Part shown: positions 16,921 through 25,395 of the stretch, piece after piece
Position numbering within the stretch: position 1 is the first letter of the stretch
Layout of the letters: every line of letters starts with the position of its first letter
Assembly (NCBI GenBank): GCA_046299555.1
Contig: JBKBHS010000002.1
Coordinates: forward strand, 62,001 to 126,000
DNA: 64,000 nt
Source: CALKJP01 sp046299555
GTDB taxonomy: Bacteria; Bacteroidota; Bacteroidia; JACCXN01
Direction of reading: 5' to 3'
Notes under the pieces: generated by a model
The model's database searches: none
Seen by the model: the letters and a program-made list of their open reading frames with translations, nothing else
What the model was told of the DNA's origin: nothing
Position numbers and translations under genes: made by a program

Positions 16921-18021
16921 ATGGCATTAAAATGTGGAATTGTAGGTCTTCCAAATGTTGGTAAATCTACACTTTTTAATTGTTTAACAAACGCTAAAGC
17001 TCAAGCAGCAAACTTTCCATTCTGTACCATTGAACCTAATGTAGGTGTAATAACTGTACCTGATGAGCGATTAACAAAATTGGCAGAACTTGTAAAACCT
17101 GAAAAAATAGTACCTACAACAGTTGAAATTGTTGATATTGCCGGTTTAGTAAAAGGAGCGAGTAAAGGTGAGGGATTGGGTAATCAGTTTTTAGCTAATA
17201 TTCGCGAAACCAATGCAATTTTACATGTTTTAAGATGTTTTGACGATCCTAATGTAGTGCATGTTGACGGCTCTGTAAACCCTGTTAGAGATAAAGAAAT
17301 TATTGATACTGAATTGCAGTTAAAAGATTTAGAATCGGTTACCAAAAGCATTCAACGAGTAGAAAAGCAAGCCAAAACAGGTGGTGACAAAGAAGCTAAA
17401 AAAAGATTTGAAATTTTAAGCATCGTAAAAGATCATTTGGAAAAAGGACAATCTGTTCGTTCGGCACCAATTTCAGAAGAAGACAGAAAGTTAATCTCCG
17501 ATTTAAATTTATTAACCGATAAACCGGTTATGTATGTATGTAATGTAGATGAGGCATCTGTTAAAAACGGAAATAAATATGTTGAAGCCGTAAAAGAAGC
17601 TGTAAAAAATGAAAATGCGCAAATAATAATTATTACTGCAGCAATGGAAGCTGAAATTGCGGCTTTAGAATCGTATGAAGAACGCCAGATGTTTTTGCAA
17701 GATTTAGGCTTAGACGAACCGGGAGTAAATAAACTTATAAAATCAGCATATAAATTGTTGAATCTACAAACCTACTTTACTGCAGGAGTTAAAGAAGTAA
17801 GAGCATGGACCATTGAAAAAGGCTGGACAGCCCCTCAAGCTGCAGGTGTAATACACTCAGACTTCGAAAAAGGCTTTATTAGGGCAGAAGTAATTTCGTA
17901 TGAAGATTTTATTAAATATGGTTCAGAATCAGCTTGTCGCGACAATGGAAAATTAAGAGTGGAAGGAAAAGAATACATTGTACAAGATGGAGATATTATG
18001 CATTTCCGATTTAATGTGTAA
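16921..18021 (+). CDS. ychF: Redox-regulated ATPase YchF (Obg-family)
   Basis: YchF is a ribosome-associated P-loop protein of the Obg family that prefers ATP to GTP. The 366-residue protein has the P-loop GLPNVGKST at 8-16, the switch region DIAGLVKGASKGEGLGN, a coiled-coil insert near 110-200 and a C-terminal TGS domain ending in VQDGDIMHFRFNV, all typical. The G4 motif is the non-GTP form (YVCNVDE). Start and length agree with the family. It is followed 23 bases later by a lipoprotein gene on the same strand. Confidence 0.96.
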   Translation: MALKCGIVGLPNVGKSTLFNCLTNAKAQAANFPFCTIEPNVGVITVPDERLTKLAELVKPEKIVPTTVEIVDIAGLVKGASKGEGLGNQFLANIRETNAILHVLRCFDDPNVVHVDGSVNPVRDKEIIDTELQLKDLESVTKSIQRVEKQAKTGGDKEAKKRFEILSIVKDHLEKGQSVRSAPISEEDRKLISDLNLLTDKPVMYVCNVDEASVKNGNKYVEAVKEAVKNENAQIIIITAAMEAEIAALESYEERQMFLQDLGLDEPGVNKLIKSAYKLLNLQTYFTAGVKEVRAWTIEKGWTAPQAAGVIHSDFEKGFIRAEVISYEDFIKYGSESACRDNGKLRVEGKEYIVQDGDIMHFRFNV

Positions 18022-18044
18022 ATTAGCTACAACAATTTAAATGT

Positions 18045-18623
18045 ATGATTAAAAACATCCTTCTTCTTTCGCTGGTGTCTTTTACTATCTTAGCCTGTAA
18101 TAAAGGTTTTGAGAAAAAAGAGATTGATTTTACTGATGAACTAAATGACTTATCAGGTTGGGAAATTGAACAAATTCCTTTAATCGTTGGCACTGACACA
18201 TCGTTTATTGGTAAAGTCGAAACACTTAACGGATTAATGAATATTGAAATAGAAAAAGGTACTGTTATTGCTAAGAAACAATTACCTGCTTCACCTAAAG
18301 GAGCTTTGCGCAAAATTCAAATGAAAATTAGGGTAGAAACAAATACTTTAAATGCACAATCAAACAACGAACTTATAGTGCATTACAGAGGGCAACGTAT
18401 TTCTTACACATTAAAAGATTACATGAAAAATAAAGAATTGCTTTATGATTATTCTTTTGGTAAAAAAATACCAAGAACCATTCTTTCAGAACCTATGCAT
18501 ATTCAACATTTTGATACTATTCCTAATAACGAAATTATTTTTATGCTTACGGGCAGAGGAGCTAAAAAAGATTCTTTAGCAACTCGTTTAGCTATTGATA
18601 AAATTGAGTTTAAAGCTTGGTAA
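18045..18623 (+). CDS. Lipoprotein of unknown function
   Basis: The 192-residue protein has a signal peptide ending in FTILAC (Cys18). The mature part begins with a charged stretch and then shows alternating strands (GWEIEQIPLIVGTD, MNIEIEKGTVIAKK, LRKIQMKIRV, NELIVHYRGQRI), suggesting a beta-sandwich. No known motif was found. It lies 23 bases after ychF and 22 bases before the broken GldM-C-like gene, so the three may share a transcript. I do not recognise the family. Confidence 0.65.
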   Translation: MIKNILLLSLVSFTILACNKGFEKKEIDFTDELNDLSGWEIEQIPLIVGTDTSFIGKVETLNGLMNIEIEKGTVIAKKQLPASPKGALRKIQMKIRVETNTLNAQSNNELIVHYRGQRISYTLKDYMKNKELLYDYSFGKKIPRTILSEPMHIQHFDTIPNNEIIFMLTGRGAKKDSLATRLAIDKIEFKAW

Positions 18624-18645
18624 AACAAAAATAAAAACGAAAAGT

Positions 18646-19035
18646 ATGAATAAAAATAGCTTTTTAATATTCATTACAATAATATTTGCAGCATCTTTTA
18701 CATTAGATGTAAAATCTTAAACAAGTAAAAACGATACAGTCGCTTTTATTGATAATTATCCCAATCAATCAACATTAAGTTTAAATGAAATTCTTAATGC
18801 AAAATCATTAATGTTAAATCAACCTGAATTAAGAATTACTTCATATCAAATTTCATACGTTTCAAAAGGCATTTCAGTAACATCAACTATAGAATCAAAT
18901 GCTATTACGGATAAAGTTAAAACTGACTTAAAAAATAAATTTACCGGTAAAGAAATCTATTTTGAAAATATAAAAGCGGTTGATAAGAATGGCAAAAAGT
19001 ATGATATTGCTCCGCTGGCTATAAAAGTCAAATAA
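18646..19035 (+). pseudogene. GldM C-terminal-like secreted protein interrupted by an in-frame TAA
   Basis: From the ATG at 18646 the frame encodes a convincing signal peptide (24 codons, ending LDVKS), then a TAA at 18718-18720, and then continues open in the same frame for another 104 codons to a TAA at 19033-19035. The stop falls at the expected cleavage site, where Bacteroidota signal peptides usually have Gln after Ser/Ala, so CAA to TAA is the simplest explanation. The downstream part, especially GKEIYFENIKAVDKNGKKYD, resembles the last domain of the gliding/T9SS protein GldM. It could be a recent pseudogene, a readthrough case or a base error. A start at the ATG at 18811 would lack the signal. 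Confidence 0.6.
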
Positions 19036-19066
19036 ATTTGACATAGCGAATTATTTTAGCTAAAAA

Positions 19067-19097
19067 TTGGCGAATTAATTAAAAAAGTATAAATTTG
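19067..19097 (+). promoter_or_regulatory. Promoter TTG-N20-TAAATTTG for rpmB
   Basis: TTG at 19067-19069 and TAAATTTG at 19090-19097 are 20 bases apart. The leader to the rpmB ATG would be about 40 bases. Confidence 0.6.
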
Positions 19098-19141
19098 CCG
19101 TCCATTAAATAAAAATACACTTATTTTTAATATTTGAGATT

Positions 19142-19381
19142 ATGTCAAGAGTTTGTCAGTTAACCGGTAAAAAAGCTATTGTGGGTAACAGTGTATCTCA
19201 CTCAAACCGTAAAACAAAAAGAAAATTCAATGTTAATTTAATTAACAAGCGTTTTTTCATTCCTGAAGAAAACAGATGGATTACTTTAAAAATATCAACA
19301 TCTGCATTAAAAAATATTAATAAAAAGGGAATATCCGCTGTTTTAAAAGAAGCGCGCGAAAAAGGCCTAATAAAAATATAA
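19142..19381 (+). CDS. rpmB: 50S ribosomal protein L28
   Basis: The 79-residue protein opens with MSRVCQLTGKKAIVGNSVSHS and continues with the basic KTKRKFNVNL segment, diagnostic of L28. It is part of the large ribosomal subunit. In many Bacteroidota rpmB is followed by rpmG (L33) and a small DUF4295 gene; here a terminator follows within 30 bases and the next gene is a peptidase, so rpmG must lie elsewhere. It has its own promoter. Confidence 0.97.
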   Translation: MSRVCQLTGKKAIVGNSVSHSNRKTKRKFNVNLINKRFFIPEENRWITLKISTSALKNINKKGISAVLKEAREKGLIKI

Positions 19382-19411
19382 TTAACAGTCCTATAATTTT
19401 AGTGTTAAAAG

Positions 19412-19442
19412 TTGCTATCTTAAACGATAGCAATTTTTTTTT
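19412..19442 (+). terminator. Rho-independent terminator after rpmB
   Basis: TTGCTATC and GATAGCAA form an 8-bp stem around a TTAAAC loop, followed by a run of nine T. Confidence 0.85.
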
Positions 19443-19456
19443 GTGTATAATTGAAC

Positions 19457-20890
19457 ATGCGATTTTTATTTTTAGTTTTATTTTATACTTATTGTTCAGT
19501 TTCCTATTCTCAAAAGGATGAACCGCAGATTAATCAAATTAAAACACTTATTCCCGGTGATTCATTATATGATTTAGATGTTTTACCGCCATCATTTCAT
19601 AGAGGACGAAGAGAAGCGCTTCGAAATTTAATGCCTGATAAATCAGTAGCCGTTTTTTTTACTAATCCGATTAGAAATCGTTCAAACGATGTTGATTACG
19701 AATATCATCAAGACCCTAATTTTTATTATTTAACCGGCTATAAAGAACCCAATGCTTTGCTTCTTATTTTTAAGGAAAATATTGAATTAGATTCAATTGA
19801 AACCAATGAATTAATTTTTGTACAACCCAGAAATAGTAAACGCGAAACATGGGAAGGTAAAAGACTCGGAGTTGATGGCGTTAAACAAAAACTTGATTTT
19901 ACACACGTTTTTAATAATTCATCATTTGCTGATTTAAATTTGGATTTTAATCAGTTTGAAAATGTTTTAATACTCCCTATTGAAGATGATTTTAGAGATG
20001 ATAAAAACGATAGAGGTGATTTATATTCATTAGTAAAACATTTTAGAAATAAGAGTGCCAATGCAAAAGTTGATAAACGCAAACTATCAGAATTAATGGC
20101 AATGTTACGACAAACTAAGCAGCCCGAAGAAATTGAACTAATAAAAAAAGCCATTAATATTACCTGCAAAGCACAAGTAGAATTAATGAAAGCCTTAGAA
20201 CCTAACATGACAGAATATCAAACTGAAGCTATTTTAGAATATTTTTTTAAACGCGAAGGAGCAGAACATTGTGGATTTCCCTCAATACAAGGAGCAGGCG
20301 AAAATTCATGTGTTTTGCATTATAATACCAATCGAAGAAAAGTACAAGATGGAGATTTATTAGTAAGCGATGTGGGTGCAGAATACAGAGGTTATACAGC
20401 CGATGTTACTCGAACTTTGCCTGTTAATGGAAAGTTTACACCCGAACAAAAAATAATTTACAACATAGTACTTGAAGCGCAAAATGCCGGAATTAAAGCC
20501 TGCAAAGCAGGAAATAAATTTTGGGAACCGCACAACGAAGCATTAAAAGTAATTCAAAAACGATTGGTAGAATTAAAAATTGCTAAAACACCTTTCGAGG
20601 CCATGCAATATTTCCCACATGGAACTTCGCATTACTTAGGATTAGATGTGCACGATCCGGGATTATATGGACCATTAATGCCCAATCAAATCATAACGGT
20701 TGAACCGGGAATTTATATTCCTGAAGGTTCGCCTTGCGATCCAAAATGGTGGAATATTGGCGTAAGAATTGAAGATGATATATTAATTACTGCTGGCGAA
20801 CCTGAAAATCTTTCTGCTTCAGCCCCAAGAACAATCGAAGAAATTGAAAAAATAATGAGAGAACCAAGCTTGTTTAATGTAATAAAATAA
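19457..20890 (+). CDS. pepP: Secreted Xaa-Pro aminopeptidase (M24B)
   Basis: The protein (477 residues from the ATG at 19457; a TTG six bases earlier is less likely) has a signal peptide ending near SVSYSQ, so it is exported. An N-terminal creatinase-like domain (about 45-200, with DVDYEYHQDPNFYYLTGY) precedes the pita-bread catalytic domain. Metal ligands appear in order: Asp in SDVGAEY and TADVTRT, His in GTSHYLGLDVHD, Glu in VEPGIYIPEG and in VRIEDD. The enzyme removes N-terminal residues preceding proline. The length suits the aminopeptidase P group. It is a single gene after the rpmB terminator. Confidence 0.9.
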   Translation: MRFLFLVLFYTYCSVSYSQKDEPQINQIKTLIPGDSLYDLDVLPPSFHRGRREALRNLMPDKSVAVFFTNPIRNRSNDVDYEYHQDPNFYYLTGYKEPNALLLIFKENIELDSIETNELIFVQPRNSKRETWEGKRLGVDGVKQKLDFTHVFNNSSFADLNLDFNQFENVLILPIEDDFRDDKNDRGDLYSLVKHFRNKSANAKVDKRKLSELMAMLRQTKQPEEIELIKKAINITCKAQVELMKALEPNMTEYQTEAILEYFFKREGAEHCGFPSIQGAGENSCVLHYNTNRRKVQDGDLLVSDVGAEYRGYTADVTRTLPVNGKFTPEQKIIYNIVLEAQNAGIKACKAGNKFWEPHNEALKVIQKRLVELKIAKTPFEAMQYFPHGTSHYLGLDVHDPGLYGPLMPNQIITVEPGIYIPEGSPCDPKWWNIGVRIEDDILITAGEPENLSASAPRTIEEIEKIMREPSLFNVIK

Positions 20891-20941
20891 AATTTAACAA
20901 TTCAATAAATCCTTTTGATTTAAGCCTTTATTCGGATTTTG

Positions 20942-20949
20942 TAAATTTG
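20942..20949 (+). promoter_or_regulatory. -7 element TAAATTTG for the phospholipase C-like gene
   Basis: The element ends 21 bases before the ATG at 20971. No convincing -33 element at the usual spacing was seen. Confidence 0.45.
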
Positions 20950-20970
20950 TATTAATCTTTCATTGTTCTT

Positions 20971-21966
20971 ATGCTTAAAAAAGTATTGTTCCTATCTGTA
21001 ATTATTTTATTTATTAGTTTTCTTATTCCGCAACAAAGCCATTCATGGGGATTCTTTGCACATAAACGTATCAATAGAATGGCGGTTTTTACATTGCCAC
21101 CATCAATGATTGGTTTTTATAAAAAACATATTGAATTTATTACAGAACATGCAGTAGATCCGGATAAACGCAGATATGCTGTTGAAGATGAAGCCCCACG
21201 TCATTATATAGATATTGACAGATATGCCAAAGATGGAGAAGATCCGTTTAAAAATATGCCTCGCAAATGGAAAGATGCGGTTGCAAAATTTACGGAAGAT
21301 ACTTTAAAAGCTCATGGAATTGTACCTTGGTGGATTGAAACAATGGTAAAACGATTAACCGAAGCATTTCGTAACGAAGATTTAGATCGTATATTACGAT
21401 ATTCTGCCGATTTAGGACATTATATTGGTGATGCACATGTACCATTACATACTACTGAAAATTATAATGGACAATTAACCAACCAAAAAGGTATTCATGG
21501 TTTTTGGGAATCGCGACTACCTGAATTATTTGCCGAAGACTATGATTACTGGACAGGTCGTGCAAAATATATTGAACATCCTCTTGATTATGCTTGGGAT
21601 AGAGTACAAGAAAGTTTTGCTGCCAAAGACTCTGTATTACTTATGGAAGCTCAATTAAATGCAGTGTTTCCGTCTGATAAAAAATATAGCTACGAAAACA
21701 GAGGAGCTGCCATGATGAAGGTTTATTCTTATGAATATAGTGCAGAGTATAATAAAATGATGAATGGCATGGTAGAACGAAGAATGCGGTCTGCAATTAC
21801 AGGTATCGGCAGCTTATGGTACACTGCTTGGGTAAATGCAGGTCAACCTGATTTGTCGCGTTTAGATAATAAAGAAATTACCGAACAACTTAAAAAAGAA
21901 CAGGAAGAAGAAGAAAAAATGTGGAAAACGGGAATCATTAAAAATGCTAAAGGACACGAAGAATAA
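20971..21966 (+). CDS. Secreted zinc-dependent phospholipase C / S1-P1 nuclease-fold protein
   Basis: The 331-residue protein has a signal peptide whose predicted cleavage after HS leaves Trp26 as the first mature residue (WGFFAHKRINR). In the zinc phospholipase C/P1 nuclease fold the N-terminal Trp and the following His bind zinc. More ligands appear in APRHYIDID, LGHYIGDAHVPLH and IHGFWES. The protein would act in the periplasm or outside the cell on phospholipid or nucleic acid ester bonds; which one cannot be told. The last 30 residues are Glu/Lys-rich. It is transcribed alone. Confidence 0.8.
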   Translation: MLKKVLFLSVIILFISFLIPQQSHSWGFFAHKRINRMAVFTLPPSMIGFYKKHIEFITEHAVDPDKRRYAVEDEAPRHYIDIDRYAKDGEDPFKNMPRKWKDAVAKFTEDTLKAHGIVPWWIETMVKRLTEAFRNEDLDRILRYSADLGHYIGDAHVPLHTTENYNGQLTNQKGIHGFWESRLPELFAEDYDYWTGRAKYIEHPLDYAWDRVQESFAAKDSVLLMEAQLNAVFPSDKKYSYENRGAAMMKVYSYEYSAEYNKMMNGMVERRMRSAITGIGSLWYTAWVNAGQPDLSRLDNKEITEQLKKEQEEEEKMWKTGIIKNAKGHEE

Positions 21967-22053
21967 TAATTTTCAACTTATCAAATATCTTACATAACAT
22001 ATAATTGTTTTAACTCTTAACTTAAATTTTCAACTTATCTTCATTAATTTCGT

Positions 22054-22083
22054 TTTGCTTCCTCAAAAAAATATGTACATTTG
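22054..22083 (+). promoter_or_regulatory. Promoter TTTG-N18-TACATTTG for tRNA-Arg
   Basis: TTTG at 22054-22057 and TACATTTG at 22076-22083 precede the tRNA by 22 bases. Confidence 0.6.
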
Positions 22084-22105
22084 CACTCCATTTTAAAAAC
22101 TAGTT

Positions 22106-22179
22106 GGTTCCGTAGCTCAACTGGATAGAGCATCTGACTACGGATCAGAAGGTTTGGGGTTCGAATCCCTACGGAACCA
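22106..22179 (+). tRNA. tRNA-Arg (anticodon ACG)
   Basis: The acceptor arms GGTTCCG and CGGAACC pair over seven bases. The anticodon loop reads CTACGGA with anticodon ACG, and the T arm contains GGTTCGAATCC. The 3' CCA is not encoded after the discriminator A. Position 34 is A, so the tRNA is expected to need conversion to inosine to read CGU, CGC and CGA. Confidence 0.95.
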
Positions 22180-22187
22180 CATAATTT

Positions 22188-22218
22188 AAAAGCCCTTTGA
22201 ATTTCTCAAAGGGCTTTT
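22188..22218 (+). terminator. Terminator after tRNA-Arg
   Basis: AAAAGCCCTTTGA and TCAAAGGGCTTTT form a 13-bp stem with a short loop; T-rich sequence follows. It also lies at the 3' side of the convergent glycosyltransferase gene and may serve both. Confidence 0.85.
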
Positions 22219-22249
22219 ATGTTTTTTCTATTAAAATCTATTTTAAAAT

Positions 22250-23908
22250 TTATTTTTTTACGAAAAAACAAAAACCATTTTTACAGTGCCAAAATGTAAG
22301 TTGTGGATAATCTTTTTTTACAGTTTCTGCATAGGTGTTTTTACAAATAAATATTACCGGTTTATCTGTTTTTTCATTTAATAAATAACTCATTTCGTAA
22401 GCTTGTTTATTTTCTAAAGGTTTTTTTTGAGTGTAAAATAAATGAGCATAGCTTTTAAAACCTAAAGTTTCTACATAACAATTTTTTTTAGATAAAGCCT
22501 TGTAAAAAGCTATGGCTGTGCCTTGCGAATAAGCTTCAATCTTATTTAAATATAATGCTGAAATTAAATGTAAAGAAATTACAACCGAAATAGAAGATAT
22601 AATATATCCTAAAAATTGTTGTTTTCTAATAATTAGTACAAAACTGATTACAAAACCAATTATTAATACAATTCCTGCTATTGATTCCCAACCGTTCCAA
22701 TTTACATTAGCTTGAAGATTAGCTATTGCAAATTCATCTTTAATAATTCCACTTTCTAAAAGTTTATCTTTATCTTTTAATACAAATGGAATGAATATAA
22801 TAATCAAACTCAATGTTATACCAATAATAATCATTAAAGCACTTTTCCATTTTTTCCATTTGTAGTTTAATGGATAGTTTATTTGTTTATGAATTGTATA
22901 TGCTGCCAAAAAAGTAATTGGGAAATAGCATAATGACGAATAATGCACAATCTTAGTTTTAACAATTGAAAATAAAATCAATACCACCCAAAACAATATC
23001 ATCATCCAGCGTTTAAATGCTTTTTGTTGGGGAGTATCGGCACTACGCATAGAAAATGAAGCTATAGCCGGAATAGAAGCGGGAAAGCAACCAATTAATA
23101 AAACGATAAAATGATAAAAAAAAGGTCCGCCATGTCCGGCATCTTGTGTTTTAAATAATCGTACTTGATATGCAAAAAAATCTTCTATAATGTAAAATCG
23201 TCCTTGGATAATTTCAATAATAAACCAAAGGCTACCCGTTAAAATTACAGCCAATGAAAAATAAATAAAGCCTTTAATGCTTGCCAAATTTTTACGCTGA
23301 TTAATAAACCAAAAGATAACCAATGTTAATCCAAATATTACAATTGCTGCCGGTCCTTTAGTCATTACAGCTAAGCCAAGAAATATACCGGAAATTACAA
23401 GATTAAATTGATTTTTGTTTTCTTTGTTAAAAGAGGAGTAATTGCTGCTATGCAGATAGAAAAAATAAATCGAAGCAAAAATCAATAAGTTAAACCAAGG
23501 GTCTATTATACCTGAACGAAAATATACATGAGGTAAAAAAGAACCCACATAAAACAAAACCCAAAGCCATCCCATTTTGGTATCATATAATTTAGAACCA
23601 ATATTGAATACAAGTAGTAATGTTAAAAATCCGCAAACAACATTTGGGAAACGAGCTGCAAATTCATTAATACCAAATAACTTCATGCTAATAACTTGCA
23701 TCCATATAAATAATGGTGGTTTTTCCCAAAAAGGTTGATAATTGATTGTAACAGCCGAATAATTTCCTGTTTCAATCATCTCTCGTGCACACTCGGCAAA
23801 ATTTATTTCGTCCCAATCAAATAAGTGCGTTTTCCCTAAAAAGGGTAAAAAAGAAAATATTGCTAATGCAAAAAGAAGCGTATATTGACTCAATTTATTT
23901 AAATGCAT
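22250..23908 (-). CDS. ArnT-like glycosyltransferase family 39/83 membrane protein
   Basis: The 552-residue integral membrane protein has about eleven hydrophobic segments. The first periplasmic loop holds DWDEINFAECAREM at 31-44 with the acidic pair expected at the active site, and the FWEKPPLFIW motif follows, both typical of ArnT/PMT-type transferases that use a polyprenyl-phosphate sugar donor. The last 100 residues form a soluble domain. Likely acceptors are lipid A or a surface glycan; this cannot be decided. Its ATG lies three bases after the PAP2 stop, so the two are co-expressed. Confidence 0.85.
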   Translation of the reverse strand: MHLNKLSQYTLLFALAIFSFLPFLGKTHLFDWDEINFAECAREMIETGNYSAVTINYQPFWEKPPLFIWMQVISMKLFGINEFAARFPNVVCGFLTLLLVFNIGSKLYDTKMGWLWVLFYVGSFLPHVYFRSGIIDPWFNLLIFASIYFFYLHSSNYSSFNKENKNQFNLVISGIFLGLAVMTKGPAAIVIFGLTLVIFWFINQRKNLASIKGFIYFSLAVILTGSLWFIIEIIQGRFYIIEDFFAYQVRLFKTQDAGHGGPFFYHFIVLLIGCFPASIPAIASFSMRSADTPQQKAFKRWMMILFWVVLILFSIVKTKIVHYSSLCYFPITFLAAYTIHKQINYPLNYKWKKWKSALMIIIGITLSLIIIFIPFVLKDKDKLLESGIIKDEFAIANLQANVNWNGWESIAGIVLIIGFVISFVLIIRKQQFLGYIISSISVVISLHLISALYLNKIEAYSQGTAIAFYKALSKKNCYVETLGFKSYAHLFYTQKKPLENKQAYEMSYLLNEKTDKPVIFICKNTYAETVKKDYPQLTFWHCKNGFCFFVKK

Positions 23909-23911
23909 TAT

Positions 23912-24559
23912 TTATTTTATTAAATTAAATAACGGTTGATTGTACTTTTCGTTTAAATCGGCTATCCAAAAATGGTATAATAATAAACTACAAACAATAC
24001 CAATAAATGAACCGGCATAAATATCAATAAAAAAATGTTGTGATAAATATACTCTTGAAAATGCTGCTAAAACAGCTAAACAAAATAAAATAAATTGTAA
24101 AATTTTTTTTGAGGAAAATAAACTCAAACTATAAAAAAGCGAAAATGCAGAAGTACTATGACCAGATGGAAAAGAATGGTGATAATTTAACTCTATACCG
24201 GGAACCAAATATAATTCTTTTAATTGTGCACTTGTTTCAAATACGCCTGCCGGTCGCATCCAATCGCTAAACAGTAAGTGTTTCAAACCTTGAGTAATTC
24301 CGGCTGAAAATACATAAGCAGATAAGATTAAAACAGATAAACGAAAATTAAAAAACGATACAATAATTGATGTTATAACAACAAAATAACCATCTCCTAA
24401 ATAAGTGATATAACTGAATAATATATCTAAAAAAGTATGATGATATTGATTAACGTATAAATGAGCTTGAATTTTATCAGTGAAAAAATAAAAAAATGCC
24501 CCAACAAGCAAAAATAATAAGTATGGTAAAATAAAAGCGGTAGGTAAATTATTTTTCAT
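23912..24559 (-). CDS. PAP2-family membrane phosphatase
   Basis: The 215-residue membrane protein carries the three phosphatase motifs in order: KHLLFSDWMRP, HSFPSGHSTSAF and SRVYLSQHFFID. Such enzymes dephosphorylate undecaprenyl pyrophosphate, phosphatidate or lipid A. Several hydrophobic segments flank the motifs. I chose the ATG at 24559 (MKNNLPTAF) over the in-frame TTG nine bases upstream because that TTG is part of the -7 element. It is the first gene of an operon with the ArnT-like transferase, which suggests recycling of a lipid carrier or remodelling of lipid A; this is inference. Confidence 0.88.
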   Translation of the reverse strand: MKNNLPTAFILPYLLFLLVGAFFYFFTDKIQAHLYVNQYHHTFLDILFSYITYLGDGYFVVITSIIVSFFNFRLSVLILSAYVFSAGITQGLKHLLFSDWMRPAGVFETSAQLKELYLVPGIELNYHHSFPSGHSTSAFSLFYSLSLFSSKKILQFILFCLAVLAAFSRVYLSQHFFIDIYAGSFIGIVCSLLLYHFWIADLNEKYNQPLFNLIK

Positions 24560-24565
24560 ACTATA

Positions 24566-24573
24566 CAAACCTA
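24566..24573 (-). promoter_or_regulatory. -7 element TAGGTTTG for the PAP2/glycosyltransferase operon
   Basis: On the minus strand TAGGTTTG ends six bases before the PAP2 ATG, so the transcript would be leaderless or nearly so. It also excludes the TTG start at 24568. Confidence 0.55.
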
Positions 24574-24591
24574 CATAAAAAAACTAAATTG

Positions 24592-24599
24592 TAATTTTG
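24592..24599 (+). promoter_or_regulatory. -7 element TAATTTTG for bshB1
   Basis: The element lies 14 bases before the bshB1 ATG and back-to-back with the PAP2 promoter. Confidence 0.45.
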
Positions 24600-24613
24600 A
24601 AAACTTAAATAAT

Positions 24614-25342
24614 ATGATAATGAATCAAGAATTAGATATATTAGCATTTGCAGCACATCCTGATGATGTAGAATTAGGTTGCTCCGGAACAATATATAAA
24701 CACGTATTAAAAGGGTATAAGGTAGGAATTGTAGATTTAACAAGAGGAGAATTAGGAACCAGAGGGAACGTTGAAATTAGAAAAAAAGAAGCTGAAGCCG
24801 CTTCAAAAGTGCTGGGAATAAAAATAAGAGAAAACTTAAATTTTGCGGATGGATTTTTTCAAAACGATAAAATACATCAATTAGAAATTATTAAAACAAT
24901 TCGAAAGTATCGCCCTAAAATTATTTTAGCTAATTCCATTTCTGATAGGCATATCGATCATGGCAGAGCCGCAGCTTTGGTTGCTGATGCAGCATTTTTA
25001 TCAGGTTTAACAAAAATTGAAACCAATTTAAATGATACCATTCAACAAGCATGGCGACCTCAAGCAGTATATCATTACATTCAAGATTATTATTTAAAGC
25101 CTGATTTTGTGGTGGATATAAGCGATACTTTTAACAAGAAAATGGAAGCCATAAAATGCTTTTCATCACAATTCTATAAACCAAATTCCGATGAGCCGGA
25201 AACACCTATTTCTTCGAAAGATTTTTTAGAATTTGTAGAAGCAAGAGCAAGAGAATTCGGTCGTCCTATTCAAGTTAAATTTGCGGAAGGGTTTAAAACG
25301 GCAAGATATATTGGAGTGAATGATTTGTTTCAATTAATATAA
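24614..25342 (+). CDS. bshB1: Bacillithiol biosynthesis deacetylase BshB1
   Basis: BshB1 deacetylates GlcNAc-malate to GlcN-malate, the second step of bacillithiol synthesis. The 242-residue protein carries the LmbE/PIG-L zinc motif AHPDD at 14-18, TRGELGTRG near 39-47, the HIDHGRAA block with the third ligand, and the C-terminal family sequence EPETPIS and EFGRPIQVKFAEGF. All match the BshB1 branch rather than generic LmbE proteins. The organism therefore probably uses bacillithiol, as many Bacteroidota do. Start could be the ATG at 24614 or the one at 24620. No other bsh gene is near. Confidence 0.93.
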   Translation: MIMNQELDILAFAAHPDDVELGCSGTIYKHVLKGYKVGIVDLTRGELGTRGNVEIRKKEAEAASKVLGIKIRENLNFADGFFQNDKIHQLEIIKTIRKYRPKIILANSISDRHIDHGRAAALVADAAFLSGLTKIETNLNDTIQQAWRPQAVYHYIQDYYLKPDFVVDISDTFNKKMEAIKCFSSQFYKPNSDEPETPISSKDFLEFVEARAREFGRPIQVKFAEGFKTARYIGVNDLFQLI

Positions 25343-25370
25343 AAAAACAAACCCTCCTTTGGAGGGTTTG
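25341..25370 (-). terminator. Terminator for rpmH
   Basis: CAAACCCTCC and GGAGGGTTTG form a 10-bp stem with a TTT loop. The A run at 25341-25347 is a T run on the minus strand, so it terminates rpmH transcription rather than bshB1. Confidence 0.8.
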
Positions 25371-25395
25371 AAAAAGAATTTATATTTAATTGGAA

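Noticed and set aside
18811..19035. Independent 74-residue gene from the ATG at 18811
   Set aside because: The open frame extends upstream to an in-frame signal peptide, so a nonsense-interrupted longer gene explains it better; kept as one pseudogene.
22106..22179. tRNA-Arg as an integration site
   Set aside because: No repeat of the tRNA 3' end or integrase was found nearby; the downstream palindrome is a terminator.
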